From: Alphaproteobacteria bacterium
GTDB taxonomy: Bacteria; Pseudomonadota; Alphaproteobacteria; Bin65
Assembly: GCA_022819985.1 (NCBI GenBank)
Contig: JAJEGH010000005.1
Location: 25,540 to 89,539, forward strand
Length of the DNA stretch: 64,000 nt
Reading direction: 5' to 3'
Shown here: positions 30,440-41,912 of the stretch, piece after piece
How positions within the stretch are numbered: the stretch's first letter is position 1
Layout of the letters: every line of letters begins with the position of its first letter
Notes under the pieces: generated by a model
What the model was told of the DNA's origin: nothing
What the model saw: only the letters and a program-made list of their open reading frames with translations
Databases searched by the model: none
Translations under genes and position numbers: made by a program

Positions 30440-31192
30440 CTAGGCCGCCGCTTTTTCCACAAAGGCGGCATAGCCTTCGCTCTCCAGGCGCGTGGCCAGT
30501 TCCTTGCCGCCGGATTGGGCGATCCGCCCGCCGGCGAGCACATGGACCCGGTCGGGCACGATATAGTCGAGCAACCGCTGGTAATGGGTGATGACCAGCA
30601 TCGAGCGCTCCGGCCCGCGCAGGGCGTTGACCCCGTCGGCGACGATCTTCAGCGCATCGATGTCGAGGCCGCTGTCGGTCTCGTCGAGCACGGCGAAGGC
30701 CGGCTCAAGCACCGCCATCTGGAGAATTTCGTTACGCTTCTTCTCGCCGCCGGAAAAGCCGACGTTGACGGCGCGTTTCAGCATGTCGTCGCTCATGCCG
30801 AGCGCTTTCGCCTTCTGCCGCACGAGCTTGAGGAACTGCATGGCGTCGAGTTCTTCTTCTCCGCGCTGCACCTTGAGCCCGTTCACGGCGTGCTTCAGGA
30901 AGGTCATGTTGGTGACGCCGGGAATCTCGACCGGATACTGGAAGGCGAGGAAAAGGCCCGCCGCAGCGCGCTCTTCGGGATCGAGCGCCAGCAGATCCTC
31001 GCCCCTGAATCTGACGCGGCCTGCGGTGACCTCGTAGCCGTCGCGGCCGGAGAGCACATAGCTGAGCGTGCTCTTGCCGGAACCGTTCGGCCCCATGACG
31101 GCATGAACCTCGCCCGGCGCGACCGCCAGGGTCAGGCCGTTCAGGATCGCCCTGCCGTCGACGGCGGCGTGCAAATTCTCGATTTCGAGCAT
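30440..31192 (-). CDS. sufC: SufC ATPase of the Fe-S scaffold
   Basis: The 250-residue ABC-type ATPase has Walker A GPNGSGKSTLS, signature FSGGEKKR, Walker B AVLDETDSGLDIDAL and a switch His in LVITHYQR. It drives conformational change in SufBC2D, with no membrane partner. The start lies 70 bp after the sufB stop, inside the operon. Confidence 0.97.
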   Translation of the reverse strand: MLEIENLHAAVDGRAILNGLTLAVAPGEVHAVMGPNGSGKSTLSYVLSGRDGYEVTAGRVRFRGEDLLALDPEERAAAGLFLAFQYPVEIPGVTNMTFLKHAVNGLKVQRGEEELDAMQFLKLVRQKAKALGMSDDMLKRAVNVGFSGGEKKRNEILQMAVLEPAFAVLDETDSGLDIDALKIVADGVNALRGPERSMLVITHYQRLLDYIVPDRVHVLAGGRIAQSGGKELATRLESEGYAAFVEKAAA

Positions 31193-31262
31193 GTTTCCCC
31201 GAACCTGTCTGTTCTGTCTTGCGGCCCTGTTTCCCGGCGGGCTTCGCCGCCCGGAGCGCCGG

Positions 31263-32729
31263 TCAGCCGACGCTGCCTTCGAGACTGATGCCGACGAGCT
31301 TCTGGGCCTCGACGGCGAATTCCATCGGCAGTTCCTGCAGCACTTCCTTGCAGAAGCCGTTGACGATCAGCGCCACCGCGTCCTCCTCGCCGATGCCCCG
31401 CTGCCGGCAGTAGAACAACTGGTCCTCGCCGATCCGCGAGGTGGTCGCCTCGTGCTCCACCTTGGCGGTCCGGTTCCTGCTCTCGATGTAGGGCACGGTA
31501 TGGGCACCGCAGCGGTCGCCGATCAGCAGCGAATCGCATTGGGTAAAATTGCGCCCGTTCAGAGCTTTGGGCCCCATTCTTACCAGGCCGCGATAGGTAT
31601 TGCGCGCCCGGCCGGCCGAAATGCCCTTGGAGATGATGCGCGAGCGAGTGTTGCGCCCCAGATGGATCATCTTCGTGCCGGTATCGGCCTGCTGCGCATT
31701 GTTCGCGATGGCGACGGAATAGAATTCGCCGACGGAATTGTCGCCCTGGAGGATGCAGGACGGGTATTTCCAGGTGATCGCCGAGCCGGTTTCGACCTGG
31801 GTCCAGCGGATTTTCGAATCGTCGCCCCGGCAGGCACCCCGCTTGGTAACGAAATTGTAGATGCCGCCCTTACCGGTCTCGTCGCCGGGATACCAGTTCT
31901 GGACGGTCGAATACTTGATCTCCGCATCCTTCAGCGCGACCAGTTCGACGACGGCGGCGTGAAGCTGGTTCTCGTCGCGCATCGGCGCGGTGCAGCCTTC
32001 GAGGTAGGAGACGTAGCTGCCTTCTTCGGCAACGATAAGGGTCCGCTCGAACTGGCCGGTATCCTTGGCGTTGATGCGGAAATAGGTCGACAGTTCCATC
32101 GGGCAGTGAACGCCCGGCGGGATGTAGACGAAAGAGCCGTCGGAGAAGACCGCCGAATTCAGCGTGGCGTAAAAGTTGTCCGTATAGGGTACGACGGTGC
32201 CGAGATATTTCCGCACCAGCTCCGGGTGGTTCTGCAACGCCTCCGAGATCGAGCAGAAGATGACGCCGTGGCTCTCCAGCTCCTTCTTGAACGTGGTGGC
32301 GACCGAGACCGAATCGAACACGGCGTCAACCGCGACCTTCGGCGCGCCCTGCACGCCGGCGAGCACCTCCTGCTCCTTGAGCGGAATGCCGAGCTTCTCG
32401 TAGGTCCGCAGCAGTTCCGGGTCGACCTCGTCCAGGCTTTTCGGCCCTTCCGTGTTCTTGGGCGCGGCGTAGTAGTAGATGTCCTGAAAGTCGATCGCCG
32501 GATAGTCGACCATGGCCCAGGTGGGCTCCGTCATGGTCAGCCAGTGGCGGTAGGCCTTGAGCCGCCAGTCGAGCATCCAGTCCGGCTCGTCCTTCCGGGC
32601 CGAGATGAAGCGGACGATGTCCTCGTTCAGCCCCTTCGGGGCCGTCTCCATCTCGATCTCGGTCTCCCAGCCATGCTTGTATTTGCCGAGGTCGCGGACC
32701 TGGGCGACGGTCTGTGCGGTTGCCGCCAT
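31263..32729 (-). CDS. sufB: Fe-S scaffold subunit SufB
   Basis: A 488-residue protein from ATG 32729. It is the main scaffold on which clusters are built. Family stretches include [102 protein letters not shown] and the conserved C-terminal [17 protein letters not shown]. It begins 2 bp after the Rrf2 regulator stop, so the regulator and scaffold are on one transcript. Confidence 0.97.
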   Translation of the reverse strand: MAATAQTVAQVRDLGKYKHGWETEIEMETAPKGLNEDIVRFISARKDEPDWMLDWRLKAYRHWLTMTEPTWAMVDYPAIDFQDIYYYAAPKNTEGPKSLDEVDPELLRTYEKLGIPLKEQEVLAGVQGAPKVAVDAVFDSVSVATTFKKELESHGVIFCSISEALQNHPELVRKYLGTVVPYTDNFYATLNSAVFSDGSFVYIPPGVHCPMELSTYFRINAKDTGQFERTLIVAEEGSYVSYLEGCTAPMRDENQLHAAVVELVALKDAEIKYSTVQNWYPGDETGKGGIYNFVTKRGACRGDDSKIRWTQVETGSAITWKYPSCILQGDNSVGEFYSVAIANNAQQADTGTKMIHLGRNTRSRIISKGISAGRARNTYRGLVRMGPKALNGRNFTQCDSLLIGDRCGAHTVPYIESRNRTAKVEHEATTSRIGEDQLFYCRQRGIGEEDAVALIVNGFCKEVLQELPMEFAVEAQKLVGISLEGSVG

Positions 32730-32731
32730 GA

Positions 32732-33205
32732 CTAGCGTGCCTCCCCGGCGATGCGGGAGGCCGGGGCGCTCTCCGCAGCATGAAAGGGAACGCCGAACAT
32801 CGCCGGGATTGCCATATCCTCCAAGGTAACCTCGGACAGCGCGCCCCGGATCGCCGTGTTGACCCGGTCCCAGTTGCCGCGCACCGGGCACAGCTGTTCG
32901 ACGTCGCAATCGCCCTCGGCGCCGTCGACGCAGGCGGTCAGGCTGACCGGCCCTTCGAGCGCGCGGATGACTTCGAGCATCGAAATGTCGCCGGCCGGCC
33001 GCGCGAGCCGGTAGCCGCCGTGCACGCCGCGCTGCGACGCCAGCACGCCTTCCTTCGCCAGCGCCTTGAGCACCTTGGCGACCGTCGGCGCCGGCACGCT
33101 GGACTCTTCCGACAGTTGCGGAGCGGTCACCTGCTTGTCCGGCTCGCGCACCATCTGCGTCAGCACGACGACGGCATAATCGGTAATCCTGTTGAGGCGC
33201 AGCAT
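32732..33205 (-). CDS. Rrf2-family regulator of the suf operon
   Basis: The 157-residue winged-helix regulator starts [18 protein letters not shown] at ATG 33205. The recognition region is [29 protein letters not shown]. Three cysteines in [19 protein letters not shown] match the cluster ligands of IscR-type proteins, so it probably senses Fe-S status. It is first in the suf run and likely controls its own promoter in the 155-bp gap upstream. Confidence 0.92.
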   Translation of the reverse strand: MLRLNRITDYAVVVLTQMVREPDKQVTAPQLSEESSVPAPTVAKVLKALAKEGVLASQRGVHGGYRLARPAGDISMLEVIRALEGPVSLTACVDGAEGDCDVEQLCPVRGNWDRVNTAIRGALSEVTLEDMAIPAMFGVPFHAAESAPASRIAGEAR

Positions 33206-33269
33206 GGGCGGCCCTCCCACGGCTCGACCGGTGCGGCGAACTCGGCGGCGCGCCGCCAAACCGGACCGG

Positions 33270-33298
33270 ATTTGTCTGGATTAAGGTAGGTCCGTCAA
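33270..33298 (-). promoter_or_regulatory. Candidate promoter for the rrf2-suf operon
   Basis: On the minus strand TTGACG (33298-33293) and ACAAAT (33275-33270) are 17 bp apart, 65 bp upstream of the Rrf2 start. The -35 match is good and the -10 match poor. The only large gap in the long cysE-to-hicB run is here, which supports a promoter in this place. Confidence 0.35.
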
Positions 33299-33360
33299 AC
33301 CGAAATCAAGACCGATCCGGTGCGGTATTGCCGCAGCGGGCGGACCGGCACGCCGGCGGT

Positions 33361-34464
33361 TCAGGCGGCGCGGCTTTTTGCGGTGACGGTGTCGCTCCAC
33401 GCGGCGAGGAACCGGTCGATGTCCCGCTCGGTCGTATACAGCCCCTGGCTCACCCGGATGGCCGATCCGGCGATTTCCGGCCCGACCCCCATCGCCGACA
33501 GGACCGGCGAGGCCGCCACCTTGCCCGACGAACAGGCCGAGCCTGCCGACACGGCGATGCCGGCAAGATCGAGGCGCATCGTCATCAGGGCCGACGGAAT
33601 ACCGGGAACAGCCGCGCAGAGGGTATTCGGCAGCCGCAGCGCGCCGCTGCCGATAATGCGGAGTCCGGGAACGCGCTCGCGCATCGCCGCTTCCAGCCGG
33701 TCGCGCCGGTCGCGCACCCCGGCCCAGCCGTCGGCCTCGCGGGCGGCCGCTTGCGCCGCCGCGCCGAAGCCGGCGATGCCGGAAACGTTTTCGGTGCCTG
33801 CCCTGACGCGCTGTTCCTGCCCGCCGCCGGCGATCAGGGCCGGCCACGCACCCGGATCCCGCACGATCAGGGCGCCGGTGCCGGTCGGACCGCCGATCTT
33901 GTGGGCGGTCACGCTCATGCTGTCGCAATGGGCCCAGATGTCCGCCAGCCCGGCCTTGCCCGCCTGCTGAACCGCGTCGACATGGAGTCGAACCCCTGCG
34001 GCCCGACACAATCCGGCGGCCTCGGCCACCGGCTGCACCACCCCGGTTTCGTTGTTCGCCGCCATCAGGGCGACGGTCGCGACGTCCGGGTGCTGTTCCA
34101 GCAGGGTTTCCAGTGCCGCAAGGTCGATGCGGCCTTCCGGAAGGCAGGCGATCGTTCTCAGATCGCCGATATTTTCCAGAACCGACGGATGCTCGATCCC
34201 GGCGGCGGCGACCGGCCCCGGAGACGCCTTCATCGCCATGGCGTTGGCCTCGGTCGCGCCGCTCGTGAACACGACCGAGGCGGGATCGCAGCCGGCCAGC
34301 GCGGCGACATCCGCCCGGGCCCGCTCGACCACGGAGCGCATCGCCCGGCCTTCGCCATGGACCGACGACGGATTGCCGCGCAGCGTCATGGCCGCGGTCA
34401 TCGCCGCCGCCGCTTCGGGCCGCAGCGGGGCGCTGGCGTTGTGATCGAGATAGACGCGCGTCAT
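33361..34464 (-). CDS. Cysteine desulfurase, NifS/IscS-like (class I)
   Basis: The 367-residue PLP enzyme begins RVYLDHNASAPLRPEA. The PLP lysine is in VTAHKIGGPTG, and the catalytic Cys311 sits in SAGSACSSGKV, the long flexible loop of group I desulfurases. It is a second desulfurase besides SufS, placed between cysE and the Rrf2 regulator. It may feed tRNA thiolation or other sulfur uses, or the suf scaffold. It starts 48 bp after the cysE stop. Confidence 0.93.
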   Translation of the reverse strand: MTRVYLDHNASAPLRPEAAAAMTAAMTLRGNPSSVHGEGRAMRSVVERARADVAALAGCDPASVVFTSGATEANAMAMKASPGPVAAAGIEHPSVLENIGDLRTIACLPEGRIDLAALETLLEQHPDVATVALMAANNETGVVQPVAEAAGLCRAAGVRLHVDAVQQAGKAGLADIWAHCDSMSVTAHKIGGPTGTGALIVRDPGAWPALIAGGGQEQRVRAGTENVSGIAGFGAAAQAAAREADGWAGVRDRRDRLEAAMRERVPGLRIIGSGALRLPNTLCAAVPGIPSALMTMRLDLAGIAVSAGSACSSGKVAASPVLSAMGVGPEIAGSAIRVSQGLYTTERDIDRFLAAWSDTVTAKSRAA

Positions 34465-34512
34465 CGGCGGTGCGCCCGTTAAAGAAGTGAATTCGAAAAC
34501 GGAGCCGGCGGT

Positions 34513-35223
34513 TCAGGCGGATTTGGCGGCCGGCGGTTCCTCGCGCCGGTCGCGTTCGGCCTCCAGTTCCTCGATCCGCTCGGTCAAAACGTTGACCTGG
34601 CTGCGCAGCGCTTCGATCGCAGGCACCATCGGATCGCTCAAATCGCCGGTCGTGCCGTAGGCGACGAACTTCTTCACCGTCCGCTTGTCCTTCGGCATGA
34701 CGGTCTTGGCCGGAATGCCGGTTACCGTGACGTTCGGCTGGACATCGCGCACAACGACGGCATTGGCGCCGACCCTAGCATTGGCGCCAACGGTAATCGG
34801 CCCGAGGACCTGTGCGCCCGAGCCGACGATAACGCCGTCCTCCAGGGTCGGATGGCGTTTGACATTGCGCTGGGCATCGGAATCGACGCTCGGCGACGTC
34901 CCGCCCAGGGTGACGTCGTGATACAGGGTGACGTCGTCGCCGATCTCGGCGGTCTCGCCGATCACCACGCCCATGCCGTGGTCGATGAACAGCCGCTTGC
35001 CGATCTTCGCGCCGGGATGGATCTCGATCCCGGTCCAGAAACGGCCCCATTGCGAGATCCAGCGGCCCAGCAGAAACATCCGGCGCCGCCAGAACCACCG
35101 CGCGGTCCGATGGAACAGCAAGACATGGAAGCTGGGATAGTTGAGGGCGACCTCGAACCGGCTGCGCGCCGCCGGGTCGCGGGCCATGATCCCGTCGATT
35201 TCGTCGCGCAAGGTGCGAAACAT
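34513..35223 (-). CDS. cysE: Serine O-acetyltransferase
   Basis: The 236-residue enzyme makes O-acetylserine, the precursor of cysteine. After a short N-terminal helical part come left-handed beta-helix hexapeptide repeats: [44 protein letters not shown], then [17 protein letters not shown] and GIPAK. The catalytic His are in the FIDHGMG and LYHDVT stretches. It carries a charged C-terminal tail ([18 protein letters not shown]). It opens the cysteine and Fe-S gene series, so sulfur supply and sulfur use are adjacent. Confidence 0.96.
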   Translation of the reverse strand: MFRTLRDEIDGIMARDPAARSRFEVALNYPSFHVLLFHRTARWFWRRRMFLLGRWISQWGRFWTGIEIHPGAKIGKRLFIDHGMGVVIGETAEIGDDVTLYHDVTLGGTSPSVDSDAQRNVKRHPTLEDGVIVGSGAQVLGPITVGANARVGANAVVVRDVQPNVTVTGIPAKTVMPKDKRTVKKFVAYGTTGDLSDPMVPAIEALRSQVNVLTERIEELEAERDRREEPPAAKSA

Positions 35224-35498
35224 GGCGTCTTCGCTCCTCCCCGGCGGGAGCCGGTCGGCGCCCGTCGCGGTTCCACCGCTACAATCTGGCGCTTGAAACC
35301 CCGGCGGTGCGGCAGCATATGGACCCGCGCTCGATTTGTATCGGCGCCGGCTCGCACCGCCCCCGCCTCACGCGCCATTTTACCAGATAATGCTTGCTCC
35401 AGAGCGGTCAAGACACGCGAAATACCCGCCGTTTTTGCGGACTTCCGCGGGCCGGCAGTCGCTTGAGGGCGCCACGGTCGAACGAAGGGAGCGTGCGG

Positions 35499-36170
35499 AT
35501 GCCTGACGTGATTCTTCCCGGCCCGGACGGCCGGCTGGAAGGCCGCTACCATCACAGCAAAAAGCCGAATGCGCCGATCGCGCTGATCCTGCATCCGCAT
35601 CCGCAGCACGGCGGGACGATGAACAACAAGATCGTCTACCGCCTGTACCACGTCTTCGCCCGGCGCGGCTTCTCCACCCTGCGCTTCAACTTCCGCGGGG
35701 TCGGCCGGTCCCAGGGCGTCTACGACCGCGGCGAGGGCGAACTGTCGGACGCCGCTGCCGCCCTGGACTGGATGCAGCAGCACAACGAGAACGCCTCCGG
35801 ATGCTGGGTCGCCGGTTTCTCCTTCGGCGCCTGGATCGGCATGCAGCTCCTGATGCGCCGGCCGGAACTGGACGGATTCATTACGGTCGCGCCACCCGCC
35901 AACATGTACGATTTCTCCTTTCTGGCGCCCTGCCCCTCTTCCGGTCTCATGGTGCACGGCCGGGAAGATACGCTGGTCTCGCTGGAATCGGTGGAGAGGC
36001 TTGCCGAGAAGCTGATGACCCAGAGGGGCGTCGTTATCGATCTCCGGGTGGTCGAGAATTGCGACCACTTCTTCAACGACCATCTCGACGAGATGCAGGC
36101 GCACGTCGAGCAGTATCTCGACGTCGCCCTCGCGACCCCCCGGGTCCGCGCCATCGGCGGCCGGCGGTAG
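35499..36170 (+). CDS. Alpha/beta hydrolase, dienelactone-hydrolase-like
   Basis: A 223-residue hydrolase from ATG 35499, with GAAGGGA 9 bases upstream. Visible marks are LILHPHPQHGGTMNNK, FNFRGVGRSQG, the nucleophile elbow GFSFGAW, the acid in HGREDTLVSLES and the His in ENCDHFFN. This matches the widespread YsgA/CocE-like family whose substrate is not known. It ends 8 bp before the convergent anmK stop. The 275 bp upstream, divergent from cysE, hold no gene. Confidence 0.9.
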   Translation: MPDVILPGPDGRLEGRYHHSKKPNAPIALILHPHPQHGGTMNNKIVYRLYHVFARRGFSTLRFNFRGVGRSQGVYDRGEGELSDAAAALDWMQQHNENASGCWVAGFSFGAWIGMQLLMRRPELDGFITVAPPANMYDFSFLAPCPSSGLMVHGREDTLVSLESVERLAEKLMTQRGVVIDLRVVENCDHFFNDHLDEMQAHVEQYLDVALATPRVRAIGGRR

Positions 36171-36177
36171 GGCGCGG

Positions 36178-37269
36178 TCAGTCCGGCCTGTCGATAACGC
36201 CGCCGCTTGTCGACTCTGGCACGCCGGTCGTCGCCGGCAGGCTGGTCGGCAGGCCGTCGGCGACCCTGAGTGCCAGCCACCCGAAGGCCTGGGCCTCCAG
36301 CGCGTCGCCGTTCCATCCTACCGCCTCGACCGGTTCGACCGGCGCCGCCAGGACGCGCCGCAAACCGTCCATCAGGAAGCCGTTCTTGCGGCCCCCGCCG
36401 GTCACCAGCCAGCGCCGCGGCCTGTCCGGCATCCAGTCGAGGGCGCGCGCGGCCGATTGCACACAGAACGCCGCCAGCGTCGCCGCACCGTCCGCAGTAC
36501 CGAGGCCGTCGACCGCCGCGTCAAACGTGTTGCGGTCCAGGCTCTTGGGCGGTTCGGTTGCGAAATAGGGATGGTCGAGCCAGGCCGCGACCCGATCCGT
36601 ATCCGCCGTACCGCGCGCCGCCGTGTCGCCGTTTGTATCGAAGGCCGCGCCGGTCGTCCGTAACATCCAGTCGTCGAGCAGCGCGTTGGCGGGCCCGGTA
36701 TCGAAGGCGAGCAGCGGGGTGTCCTCGACGGCTCCGTCCCGCCGGACCGCGCCGATCCACGTCACGTTGGCGACGCCGCCGAGGTTGAGCACGGCGAGCG
36801 GCTTGTCGAGTCCGGCCGACAGGGCGGCATGGAAGAGCGGCGCCAGCGGCGCGCCCTGCCCGCCGCGGCGCATGTCGGCGCTGCGGAAGTCGCTGACGAC
36901 CGGAATTCCGACGGCCTGCGCCAACGCCCTGGCATCGCCGATCTGGACGGTCACGCCGTTTTCCGGATCGTGGAAAATCGTCTGGCCGTGAAAGCCGATC
37001 CAGTCCACCTCCGCCGGCCGCAGGCCTTCCGCCGCAAGAAATGCCCGCAGCGCCGCCAGATGGGCGTCGGTGACCGCGGCGACCGCCGCTTCGGACGCTT
37101 TTCCCCGCCCCAGGCAGGCCCGGACCGCGGCGCGCTGCGAGGCGGAATAGCCGCAGGTCCGCGCCGACCCGGCCTCGATGCGCCACGCGCCGTCGGAGCG
37201 GATCAGAGCGACATCGATCCCGTCGAGCGACGTGCCGCTCATCGTCCCGATGGCGGTGCGCAGCGTCAT
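36178..37269 (-). CDS. anmK: Anhydro-N-acetylmuramic acid kinase
   Basis: The 363-residue ASKHA-fold kinase phosphorylates and opens anhydroMurNAc from peptidoglycan turnover. The N-terminal phosphate loop is [16 protein letters not shown]. Family stretches include [50 protein letters not shown] and [12 protein letters not shown]. It is divergent from tyrS; the pair is a common alphaproteobacterial arrangement. Confidence 0.96.
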   Translation of the reverse strand: MTLRTAIGTMSGTSLDGIDVALIRSDGAWRIEAGSARTCGYSASQRAAVRACLGRGKASEAAVAAVTDAHLAALRAFLAAEGLRPAEVDWIGFHGQTIFHDPENGVTVQIGDARALAQAVGIPVVSDFRSADMRRGGQGAPLAPLFHAALSAGLDKPLAVLNLGGVANVTWIGAVRRDGAVEDTPLLAFDTGPANALLDDWMLRTTGAAFDTNGDTAARGTADTDRVAAWLDHPYFATEPPKSLDRNTFDAAVDGLGTADGAATLAAFCVQSAARALDWMPDRPRRWLVTGGGRKNGFLMDGLRRVLAAPVEPVEAVGWNGDALEAQAFGWLALRVADGLPTSLPATTGVPESTSGGVIDRPD

Positions 37270-37406
37270 GGGCGACTATGGAAAATCGAGGGAGGCATCG
37301 CAATTTGTCCGGCCGGGCGGGCTGTGTTAGATCGCCGGTCCATCAGGCCGCTGTCGCGGTTCGCGCCCCGGTTGAAACCGGGGCCACGGGGGAGATAGCG
37401 CGGCCC

Positions 37407-38669
37407 ATGTCCGGCTTCAAATCCGATTTCATGAACGTGCTGCACGAGCGCGGCTACGTCCACCAGTGCACCGACGCGGACGGGCTCGACGCGAAGGCGG
37501 CAAGCGGGGTCGTGACCGCCTATATCGGCTTCGACTGCACGGCCGACAGCCTGCATGTCGGCAGCCTGCTCCAGATCATGCTGCTGCGCCGGCTGCAACA
37601 GACCGGCCACAGGCCGATCGTCCTGATGGGCGGCGGCACGACGCGGGTCGGCGATCCCTCGGGCAAGGATGCGTCGCGCCAGCTGCTGAGCGATGCGCAG
37701 ATCGCGGCCAATATGGCCGGCATCCGCAGCGTGTTCGAGAAATTCCTGACCTTCGGCGACGGGCCGGCGGATGCGGTCATGGCCAACAATGCCGACTGGC
37801 TGAACGGCCTCGCCTATGTCGATTTCCTGCGCGAGTACGGCCGCCATTTCACGATCAACCGCATGCTGACCTTCGACAGCGTCAAGCTGCGGCTCGACCG
37901 GGAGCAGCCGCTGACCTTCCTTGAGTTCAACTACATGATCCTCCAGGCCTACGACTTCGTCGAACTGGCGCGGCGCTACGAGTGTTCGCTCCAGCTCGGC
38001 GGCTCGGATCAGTGGGGCAACATCGTCAACGGCGTCGAGCTCGGCCGGCGCGTCGAGCAGCGCGAGTTGTACGGCCTGACTTCGCCGCTCATCACAACAA
38101 GCTCGGGCGCCAAGATGGGCAAGACGGCCCAGGGCGCAATCTGGCTCAATGCCGACAGGCTCGGCGCCTACGACTACTGGCAGTTCTGGCGCAACACGGA
38201 AGATGCGGATGTCGGCCGTTTCCTGCGCCTGTTCACCGACCTGCCGCTCGGCGAAATCGCCCGGCTGGAAGCCCTGGACGGCGCCGGGATCAACGAGGCC
38301 AAGAAAGTGCTGGCGACGGCGGCGACGGCGATGCTGCACGGCCCGGAAGCCGCCGAGGCGGCAGCCGAAACGGCGCGCCGGACTTTCGAGCAGGGCGAAG
38401 CGGACAGCGGCCTGCCGGTGGTCGAGGTGCCGGCCGCCGAACTGGAAGCCGGCATCCCCGCCTTCGACCTGTTCCGGCGCGCAGGACTGGCGGCCAGCGG
38501 CGGCGAAGCCCGGCGGCTGATCCGGGGCGGCGGCGCCCGGGTCGGCGGCGCGCCGGTCACGGACGAGAACCGGTCTATCGGCGCCGACGCGATCGGCCCG
38601 AACGGCACGATCAAGCTGTCGGCAGGCAAAAAGCGGCACGTCCTGGTGCGTCCTGTGCGCGCTGCCTAG
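37407..38669 (+). CDS. tyrS: Tyrosyl-tRNA synthetase
   Basis: A 420-residue class I synthetase from ATG 37407. The HIGH motif is HVGS in DSLHVGSLL, and the KMSKS motif is KMGKT in [10 protein letters not shown]. Tyr-binding stretches include [10 protein letters not shown] and GGSDQWGNI. The C-terminal S4-like RNA-binding domain begins near [18 protein letters not shown]. Its TAG stop shares bases with the stop of the convergent gene. Confidence 0.97.
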   Translation: MSGFKSDFMNVLHERGYVHQCTDADGLDAKAASGVVTAYIGFDCTADSLHVGSLLQIMLLRRLQQTGHRPIVLMGGGTTRVGDPSGKDASRQLLSDAQIAANMAGIRSVFEKFLTFGDGPADAVMANNADWLNGLAYVDFLREYGRHFTINRMLTFDSVKLRLDREQPLTFLEFNYMILQAYDFVELARRYECSLQLGGSDQWGNIVNGVELGRRVEQRELYGLTSPLITTSSGAKMGKTAQGAIWLNADRLGAYDYWQFWRNTEDADVGRFLRLFTDLPLGEIARLEALDGAGINEAKKVLATAATAMLHGPEAAEAAAETARRTFEQGEADSGLPVVEVPAAELEAGIPAFDLFRRAGLAASGGEARRLIRGGGARVGGAPVTDENRSIGADAIGPNGTIKLSAGKKRHVLVRPVRAA

Positions 38670-41600
38670 TTTCGCCCGCCCTTGCGGCCCTTCCCGCCGC
38701 TGCCGAAATCGAAGAGCCGGCGCAGCGCCCCGGGCGTGAGCAGGGATATCGGATTGACCTGGAATTTCGGCTTGTCCAGAGATCCCTTGACGGTGAAATG
38801 GGCGGCCAGAAGGCCGCTGCCCTTCTCGCCGACCAGCAGGTCGCCGATAACCGGCACCTTGGCGAATACGCTGTTCAACTCGTAAAGAGGCACCAGCGTG
38901 CCGCGCAGCCGGACATCCCGTTTCGCACGGCCGATCTCGCCGGCTGCGGTCACCCCGATCAGGCTGCTGTAGGCGCGGCCTTCGCGGATCCGGAGCCGGT
39001 CGCCCCGAATATCGAACTTCATGTCGAGCCGCTGCATCCTGATGCTGCCGTCGATACGGCGGCGTTCCGCGAGGGCGAAGAACCGGGCGACCGCCGGAGC
39101 CCGTTCGACCTGGAAACCCTTGAGGCGCAGGGTGCCGGACATCGGCTTGCCCTTGAGCGACGGACGGCGCAGGGCGCGGACGGACAGCGCGCCGCCGCGC
39201 AGATTGTCGACGATGCCGAGGGCGCGCAAGGCGCCGCCGCCGTCGTCGGACGCGAGCATCACAGTCTGACCGCCGCCGGCCGGCGTCAGGCGAAGGCTCA
39301 GGGATTTGCCGGACGGAAGCGCCGCGTTCAGGCGCACCCGCCGAAGATCCCGGCCGTCGTAGCGCCCGGAACCGGCCGCCGACCACAAAGGGAGGGATTC
39401 GGAAACGAAGAGCCGCTCGACCCGGAAATCGATGTCCAGCGGATCGACGATGGGCGGAGCGCGCGAGGTGGCCACGCCGGCGCGCTGGGTTTGCGCCGGA
39501 CGCGTCTTGAGATACGGCGCGAGGTCGAGCGTCCGACCGGTCAATCGAAGTCGCCGTCCCGCCTTGCCCCGCCTTTCCAGCGTCGCGGACAGCCGTGTAC
39601 GCCCGGCCGCCAGCCTGCCGAGGGTCAGGCGACGCAGGGTACGGCCGTTTTTTTCCATGGTCGCCGTGCCCCGGAATGCAATCGGCTTCGATTGCAGCGA
39701 AAAGCGGGAAACCGCGGCAAGCCGGCCGTTCCTGAAGACGATTGTGGATGACCCCTTCGCCGGCAGTTTCGCCGGTTTGACGATATCGAGAACGGGAACC
39801 GCAAGCCGGGCGCGGCGGAAATCGTAAGCGCCGTCGACGACCGTCCGCCCGTCGTCGAAGGCGCTGACCGTAACGTCGGCGTCGAAGGGGCCGGACAGGA
39901 ACCTGCGAAGATCGATTCCGGCGGCAAGCAGCAGTTTCGGCGTCGGAACGGCCCGGATCGAAATCCGGCGGCGCCAGGATTTCGACACCGGACCGAATTT
40001 TTCCTGCCAGCCCAGCCGGGCAGCGGCGCCCGCGACCGCGCTTTCGCCTTCCAGCTTGAATCCCGTCCTGTCGACGGTAAGGCCGAATTTGCCCCCGGCG
40101 AGATCGAGGCCGAACAGCGCCTTCGGCCACGACACTTCGCGGAGCTGCGCCTCGGCTGCGAACGGAACGGTTCCGAAGGAAAGGCGGTCGCTCAACGGAA
40201 AGCCCGTCTTGAGCCGCATGCGGGCCCGGCCTGCGATATCGGCGGTATCGGCGCCCAGCCTCTTCGCCGATGCCAGCGTCTTGCGGTCGACCAGGCGCAG
40301 GAAATCCTGTACGGACCCGTCGGCCGTCGCGTCGATGGCGATTTTCACGGCTTTGCCGTCCAAGCCGTCGATGCGGACCGATCCCGCGCTCACCCTGCTT
40401 CGCCCGAGGCTGCCCCCGCGGACCCGGAAATCGATCTTCGCGGCATCGAAGCGTGCCTCGCCGCTGGCAGCGCGCAACCCCGGCAGCGCTCCCGGCAACC
40501 GGATGTTCAGGCCCTCGAAGCCGAACCGGCCCGCAAGGCGGTGCACTTGCACCGGGCGGTTCGGGCCCCGGCGTACCGAAAGGCGAAACTTCGTGTCGAT
40601 TTTCTTCACGGTTCCCGCGCTGACGTTGCGGAGGACCCACTGTCTCCCGCCCGGGCCGACCCTGCCCGGCCAGAGCCGGCTCAGCGCCGTGACTCCGAAC
40701 CCCGTGAGCGAACCGCTTCCGTCGACGGCCAGTCCGTCCCCGGTGCGCCGGACTGCACCCGAGAAATCGAGCTTCGTATCCCCGAGATCGACCTGAAACC
40801 GGTCGATATCGGCAACCCCAGCGCCTTCCTTGAGCGCGCCTGCAATATGCAACGCCTCGATCCGGACCGGACCGCGATAGACGCCCGGCAGCCGTATCCT
40901 CCCGGCGCCGCCCTCGACGACGAGCGCGCCGCTCCGCAGACGCCCGTCGTCCGAACCCGCGAAGGATATTTTGCCGGACAGCGGCAACTGCAGGTTTTCG
41001 AGGATACCGAAGGTTCCCGGCACGGTCGGCAGCGCAGACGGATCCAGACCGTCGAATGTCAGGATTCCGGTTATTCTTCGATCGTTCCTGCGGTAAACCG
41101 CGCTGCCGCCGACCCGCGCCGCCGTCCCACCGGTGCGCAGGGTGAAGGAAAGGTCGCCGGAGAGGCCGTCCGGCCCGCGCCGCAAGGCGGAACGCAGCGA
41201 GTCGCCCTGCCACACCTGACGGGTCGTCCGGTCCGCGAGCGTGACGCCGCCATCGACGATCTCGATCGTTCGGAGCGTGTCCAACGGCTCGGCGCGCCCG
41301 GATTCGCCGGCCAGGCGGTCGAACAACATCGCAACGAACCGGTCCTGCCCACTCGACCCCGAACCGCCGGCCCGCAGCGCAACTTTGCCCCGACGATCAC
41401 GCTCCAGGGCGATCTCCGGCCGTACGAAGCGGATCGACTCCAGGCGCAGCTGCCCGGCCAGCAAGGCAAGCGGCGCGATCGTCACGATCACCTCGGGGAA
41501 ATGCGCCACCTCGCCGCCGTTCTTGCCGGTCAGCCGCAAATCCCTGCTGCGCAACGGCAATCCCTGCATATCGCCGGGCCAGAGGGCCTCGGTCCTGCCC

Positions 41601-41779
41601 AGTCCGATCGTCAGGTCCGGGAACGAGCGCGCCAGTTCGGCCCGAACGTGGCGGGCGGCGAATTCGGCTTCGACCGGACCGAGATAGAGGCGCCAGGCGA
41701 ACGCCGCCACCGCAAGAGCCGCGAGCGCGACGATAACCGCCAGAACCTTGATCGCTGTGCGGAGCGGCTTGCGAATCAC
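38666..41779 (-). CDS. Large AsmA/YhdP-like envelope protein (DUF3971 type)
   Basis: The 1037-residue protein has one N-terminal membrane segment (about residues 10-30, [23 protein letters not shown]) and a long beta-rich periplasmic body. The C-terminus carries AsmA-like sequence: [67 protein letters not shown]. YhdP-like proteins move phospholipids or affect outer-membrane permeability in E. coli. The size and layout fit that group. It is divergent from glnE and convergent with tyrS. Confidence 0.87.
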   Translation of the reverse strand: MIRKPLRTAIKVLAVIVALAALAVAAFAWRLYLGPVEAEFAARHVRAELARSFPDLTIGLGRTEALWPGDMQGLPLRSRDLRLTGKNGGEVAHFPEVIVTIAPLALLAGQLRLESIRFVRPEIALERDRRGKVALRAGGSGSSGQDRFVAMLFDRLAGESGRAEPLDTLRTIEIVDGGVTLADRTTRQVWQGDSLRSALRRGPDGLSGDLSFTLRTGGTAARVGGSAVYRRNDRRITGILTFDGLDPSALPTVPGTFGILENLQLPLSGKISFAGSDDGRLRSGALVVEGGAGRIRLPGVYRGPVRIEALHIAGALKEGAGVADIDRFQVDLGDTKLDFSGAVRRTGDGLAVDGSGSLTGFGVTALSRLWPGRVGPGGRQWVLRNVSAGTVKKIDTKFRLSVRRGPNRPVQVHRLAGRFGFEGLNIRLPGALPGLRAASGEARFDAAKIDFRVRGGSLGRSRVSAGSVRIDGLDGKAVKIAIDATADGSVQDFLRLVDRKTLASAKRLGADTADIAGRARMRLKTGFPLSDRLSFGTVPFAAEAQLREVSWPKALFGLDLAGGKFGLTVDRTGFKLEGESAVAGAAARLGWQEKFGPVSKSWRRRISIRAVPTPKLLLAAGIDLRRFLSGPFDADVTVSAFDDGRTVVDGAYDFRRARLAVPVLDIVKPAKLPAKGSSTIVFRNGRLAAVSRFSLQSKPIAFRGTATMEKNGRTLRRLTLGRLAAGRTRLSATLERRGKAGRRLRLTGRTLDLAPYLKTRPAQTQRAGVATSRAPPIVDPLDIDFRVERLFVSESLPLWSAAGSGRYDGRDLRRVRLNAALPSGKSLSLRLTPAGGGQTVMLASDDGGGALRALGIVDNLRGGALSVRALRRPSLKGKPMSGTLRLKGFQVERAPAVARFFALAERRRIDGSIRMQRLDMKFDIRGDRLRIREGRAYSSLIGVTAAGEIGRAKRDVRLRGTLVPLYELNSVFAKVPVIGDLLVGEKGSGLLAAHFTVKGSLDKPKFQVNPISLLTPGALRRLFDFGSGGKGRKGGRN

Positions 41780-41912
41780 CGGACCGGCGTCCTAATCAGG
41801 GGGTGAGGAGGGCTGCGGCGCCGGACTTCGCTGCGGTTCGCAGCCTGCCCTGCAACCGTCCGGCCACGCGCTTCGTGCGGACCCGGCAAACGGCAGACAT
41901 GATGGACAAACG

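Noticed and set aside
37266..41213. Minus-strand ORF of 1315 codons
   Set aside because: It is Arg/Pro-rich with no family sequence and overlaps the AsmA-like gene in another frame and anmK and tyrS; an artefact of high GC.
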